This document shows, in pieces, positions 60,695-64,000 of a stretch of 64,000 nt of DNA. The DNA is from an uncultured Ignavibacteriales bacterium (lineage in GTDB: Bacteria; Bacteroidota; Ignavibacteria; Ignavibacteriales; Ignavibacteriaceae): NCBI GenBank assembly GCA_903929035.1, contig CAIYTF010000082.1:1-64000 (forward strand), in the 5' to 3' direction. Position 1 is the first letter of the stretch. Each line of letters begins with the position of its first letter. The notes under the pieces were generated by a model. That model had not been told where the DNA came from. It saw only the letters and a list, made by a program, of their open reading frames with translations, and ran no database searches. The position numbers and the translations under genes were made by a program.

Positions 60695-62266
60695 TTGACA
60701 AAATCAGAGTATGCTGATGAGCATCGCGCTTCCTCGAAATGCTTTCTATGTTCTATTGACGGGCTGCTCTATTATCTGCCGCTGATTCTGACACTGCTTT
60801 ATATTCCGATATTCATTGTTGTTCAATCCGTCAACAAATACGCGATAGTATCTTATGGAGATTCAAACTCGCACGCTGTTATCGCCCGTGCCGTGTTTGA
60901 TTCTACAGAACAGTTTTCTCTCGGAACAACCTGGCTGCCTCTCTATCATTTACTGCTTGCCCCTTTTTGCGCACCCGATATATTGTTCTTCAACTACATC
61001 AGCGGATTCGCGCTCAATTTGATAATGGTTTTTGCCGCGTTGACATACCTCCGAAAATTGCTGACTGAATTGCAGCTTGAACGCCCGACTATCCTATTTG
61101 CATTGCTGTTATTTGCCCTAAACCCGGACTATATATATCTGTCACTGACTCCAATGACAGAAACAACATTTATCGCGTCGTGTATTGCATCTGCATATTA
61201 TTTCAGTGTATTTGTAAAACAAAACAACTTCTCCTCAGCTATTTCAGCATCATTCGCGATAATACCTGCAACACTCATCCGCTACGAATCGTGGTTTTTC
61301 GTGCCATTGCCGATGCTGTTCGCGGTTTATGAAACTTACCAAACAAAAAAGACTTTCCGTCAATCAAAAGCGGTAATTTTAGGAAGTATAGTTTCATTTG
61401 CAGGAATAGTGTTTTGGATTATATATAATCAAATTGCTTATGGTTCGGCACTTGGTTTTTTAGGTTCAACAAAAAGTGCTGGCTATGCTCCGGCAAGCGC
61501 GCATCTTCGACTGAATTTCCCCGCGGTGGGTGACGCGTTTCTATCAAATTTTATCCCGATGTACGGCGCGATAATTTCTATAATGGTACTCGTGTATTTT
61601 TTTCTGAGCTTTCGGCAAAAACCACCGTTTGTTGGTCATAACTTTATAATATTATTCTTGTTTGCTCCAATCGCCTACCTGCTGGTATCGCTGCTGTTTG
61701 GATATGCACAGATTAAAGTACACTGGAATTCGCGCTATTTGCTGGCTGCACTGCCTTACGTTATTACAGTTTCCGCAATAACGCTCGATGCTTTTTCAAT
61801 CAGGGCACGTTCAGCAACGGTTATTGGCGCGGTGATATACTATTTATTTCAAGCAGCCGGTTACCTGCCGCTTGTAAGTTATGCCGATGCACAAAACCAC
61901 ATCTATGAACGCACATTCGAATCAAGTTATCTTGGCGGATATATTGCCGATTCTCTAAATGGCGGCAGAGTTGTTCATATTGGCGGACCTGCAAATTCCG
62001 CGCACCGGATTATGATGTTCTCGAAGCAGTCATTGAAAAGATACGAAGTTATCCGCTGTGAAATAGCAGATTCTATTTCATTAGTTAAAAGAGAGATTGA
62101 AGCTACACGGGCATTTCAAGAACGAAACTCGCTGCTGATACTGGAATATCGCGTTGCCGGATACCAAGGGGAAGTCATCCCCGCTATAAAAGCCATTGCC
62201 GATGAATGTGAAAAGATATATAAGGTCTTGATAAAAACGGAGTATTTTGTGGTTGTGGTTCGGTAG
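60695..62266 (+). CDS. GT-C fold glycosyltransferase-like integral membrane protein
   Basis: Multi-TM; SYGDSNSHAVIARAVFDS N-terminal acidic loop, GTTWLPLYHLLLAPF. Confidence 0.7.
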   Translation: MTKSEYADEHRASSKCFLCSIDGLLYYLPLILTLLYIPIFIVVQSVNKYAIVSYGDSNSHAVIARAVFDSTEQFSLGTTWLPLYHLLLAPFCAPDILFFNYISGFALNLIMVFAALTYLRKLLTELQLERPTILFALLLFALNPDYIYLSLTPMTETTFIASCIASAYYFSVFVKQNNFSSAISASFAIIPATLIRYESWFFVPLPMLFAVYETYQTKKTFRQSKAVILGSIVSFAGIVFWIIYNQIAYGSALGFLGSTKSAGYAPASAHLRLNFPAVGDAFLSNFIPMYGAIISIMVLVYFFLSFRQKPPFVGHNFIILFLFAPIAYLLVSLLFGYAQIKVHWNSRYLLAALPYVITVSAITLDAFSIRARSATVIGAVIYYLFQAAGYLPLVSYADAQNHIYERTFESSYLGGYIADSLNGGRVVHIGGPANSAHRIMMFSKQSLKRYEVIRCEIADSISLVKREIEATRAFQERNSLLILEYRVAGYQGEVIPAIKAIADECEKIYKVLIKTEYFVVVVR

Positions 62267-62329
62267 AGGATTATTCTAAAATTGAAAAACGAGATTGTTT
62301 GTCTTGGAGAAAGTACATAGGCACTCCTT

Positions 62330-62377
62330 AAAAAGTCAAAAGAGCGATATTCTACAAGATTGCTCTTTTGACTTTTT
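62330..62377. terminator. Perfect 16-bp-stem hairpin with T-rich 3' arm
   Basis: aaaaagtcaaaagagc - 16 nt - gctcttttgacttttt. Confidence 0.85.
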
Positions 62378-62551
62378 CAAGAGACCCTAATTTCAACAAG
62401 GAGCAACCCTGCTTTTCAAATTAAATTTCATAATAGGTGGTAATTTTTGTTTTTTATGTAGAACAACCAAAAACATTTCCTGTTTTCTTTATATATTTCG
62501 TAAACAATTTATCGTACTTCCATAAACATTTTTAAAAATAGAAATATAATA

Positions 62552-63304
62552 ATGCGCATTCAATTAAACGACTTAAATTCGTGGCAAGAAAACATTTCGA
62601 ATTTTCACGAGAAAGCTGTCAATGATTTTTTGTTGGACGAACTTGTAGCAGTTGATTTATATATTATCCTCGAAGAATTGGTAAGCAACTATTTCAAGTA
62701 TTCAATTGCTCCCGGATATAATGTTGGAATAAATATTTCCATAGATAGAATTCAGGAATCAATAGAAATAGTAATGGAATATGAAGCTGTTCCGTTCAAT
62801 CCTTTTATGTATAACAAGGAAGAGGAATTTTCAGTTGAAAGCGCGCGTATTGGCGGTAAAGGCTTATATTTGGTAGGCTGCCTCGCGGATTCTTATTTTT
62901 ATAATACTAAAGACAAAAAAATCATTCTTAAACTAACAAAAAGACTAAATAGCGAGGACATTATGAATATTACAATAGAAGATATTTCAGGAATTACAGT
63001 TGTTCATTTGGATGGAAGACTTGATATTCTTTCAGGTGAAAATCTCCAAAAAACCATTGATGAATTGATAGAAGATCAAAAAAAATATCAAATTCTTGTT
63101 GACTGCGAAAAACTATCTTTCATTTCAAGTGCTGGATTGCGCCTGTTTATGATCGCGTTGAAAAAACTAAACAAACTTGGCGGCAGGCTTGCTTTTTCTG
63201 CTTTTAACGGAAATAATAAAAAGATTTTTGAAATCACCGGCTATAACAAATTTTTTAGCATTTTTTCATCTGTTGAAGAAGGTGTTGCTACTTTTAACTC
63301 ATAA
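62552..63304 (+). CDS. RsbW-like serine kinase/anti-sigma HATPase fused to C-terminal STAS (RsbV-like) domain
   Basis: LEELVSNYFKYS N-box, IGGKGLYLVGCLAD G-box; then DGRLDILSGENL...LSFISSAGLRLFM STAS. Confidence 0.88.
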   Translation: MRIQLNDLNSWQENISNFHEKAVNDFLLDELVAVDLYIILEELVSNYFKYSIAPGYNVGINISIDRIQESIEIVMEYEAVPFNPFMYNKEEEFSVESARIGGKGLYLVGCLADSYFYNTKDKKIILKLTKRLNSEDIMNITIEDISGITVVHLDGRLDILSGENLQKTIDELIEDQKKYQILVDCEKLSFISSAGLRLFMIALKKLNKLGGRLAFSAFNGNNKKIFEITGYNKFFSIFSSVEEGVATFNS

Positions 63305-63387
63305 TTCTGTAATTGCAAATTATTAACACGCATTTTTTGCAGAGTATGGAATCGGGTATCCTTTTCCAAGAAAGAAAGTTGTAAATT

Positions 63388-63741
63388 ATGGAAAATAATT
63401 TAAATATTACTGTTGAAGAATTTGAAAATGTCACCATAATACACCTTGAGGGCAGATTAGATATTCTGTCCGCCGAATCTCTACAGACTATAATGGATAA
63501 ACTGATTGATGATGACGATAAAATTCATCTAATTATTAACTGTCAGAAATTGTCTTTTATCTCAAGCGCGGGTCTTTGCTTATTTATGATATATTTGAAG
63601 AAAATTGAAAAATGCGGCGGCAAACTAACATTTTCAGCCTTTAACGGCACAAACAGGAAAATATTCGAAATCACCGGCTATAATAAATTTTTTACTGTTT
63701 TCCCTTCCGTTGAAGAGGGAATTAAATTCTATAACCGATAG
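63388..63741 (+). CDS. STAS domain protein (anti-sigma factor antagonist-like)
   Basis: EGRLDILSAESL...LSFISSAGLCLFMIYLKK; paralogous to the STAS half of the preceding gene. Confidence 0.92.
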   Translation: MENNLNITVEEFENVTIIHLEGRLDILSAESLQTIMDKLIDDDDKIHLIINCQKLSFISSAGLCLFMIYLKKIEKCGGKLTFSAFNGTNRKIFEITGYNKFFTVFPSVEEGIKFYNR

Positions 63742-63767
63742 CCTGCCAAATACAGCAAAAATTGTTA

Positions 63768-64000
63768 ATGACTAAATCATTCTTATTTTGCATTTTATTG
63801 TTATCAGGTTTCACATTTCGAGCATATTCCCAAGAATCAAATTATTTTTATTCGGGAAAAAACTATGGCAGCGAGGCAACATTCAGCCCCGTTTCTCTTT
63901 TGTTGAATGGCAGTTATGATATTATCCAGTTAGAAAATAATTCAAGGGATCCATTTAGTTATCCTTATAGCTCAGCTTGGACAAATGTATGGCGTAATAT
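63768..64000 (+). CDS. Secreted protein, N-terminal part (3' truncated by window edge)
   Basis: Open frame MTKSFLFCILLLSGFTFRAYSQESNYFYSGKNYGSEATFSPVSLLLNGSYDIIQLENN... to the window end; signal peptide. Confidence 0.7.
   Translation, partial: MTKSFLFCILLLSGFTFRAYSQESNYFYSGKNYGSEATFSPVSLLLNGSYDIIQLENNSRDPFSYPYSSAWTNVWRN

Overview
64 kb of a bacterial chromosome with type IX secretion (T9SS) features. It is probably from the Bacteroidota/Chlorobiota/Ignavibacteria-like group; this affiliation is inferred from PorU/PorV and the 'YPNPFNP' C-terminal sorting domains. From left to right it contains: a polysaccharide glycosyltransferase cluster; aat/Trm112; a minus-strand secretion block (porU, porV, a large M6-like T9SS cargo, a peptidase/TolB-propeller/beta-barrel protein, a DUF5683-like protein); a cobalamin riboswitch with btuB and a small membrane protein; surE, a VWA-like protein, comF and a sigma-factor operon; tRNA-Leu, tRNA-Ser, tRNA-Asp and tRNA-Arg; fcl; hisB-H-A-F-IE; ahcY, metK, a nucleotidyltransferase, pyk and a LonB-like protease; a GlmU-like protein; a T9SS cargo; a multi-PAS histidine kinase; lon; and an RsbW-like kinase fused to a STAS domain next to a second STAS protein. 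Most genes are ordinary. The observations most worth a second look are: (1) an M6-like protein whose HExxH site reads SSIAS, i.e. a candidate pseudoprotease, next to porUV; (2) a gluzincin + TolB propeller + beta-barrel protein beside it; (3) a dispersed ~100-bp MITE-like repeat with terminal inverted repeats, present as single, inverted-pair and head-to-tail copies; (4) a 229-bp structured element with perfect 18-bp inverted ends; (5) a ~110-bp long inverted repeat upstream of the M6-like gene; (6) an internally deleted remnant of a T9SS cargo gene; (7) a kinase-STAS fusion with a plausible internal start; (8) a G10 tract inside a sensor kinase. No CRISPR array, intact IS element or prophage was seen.
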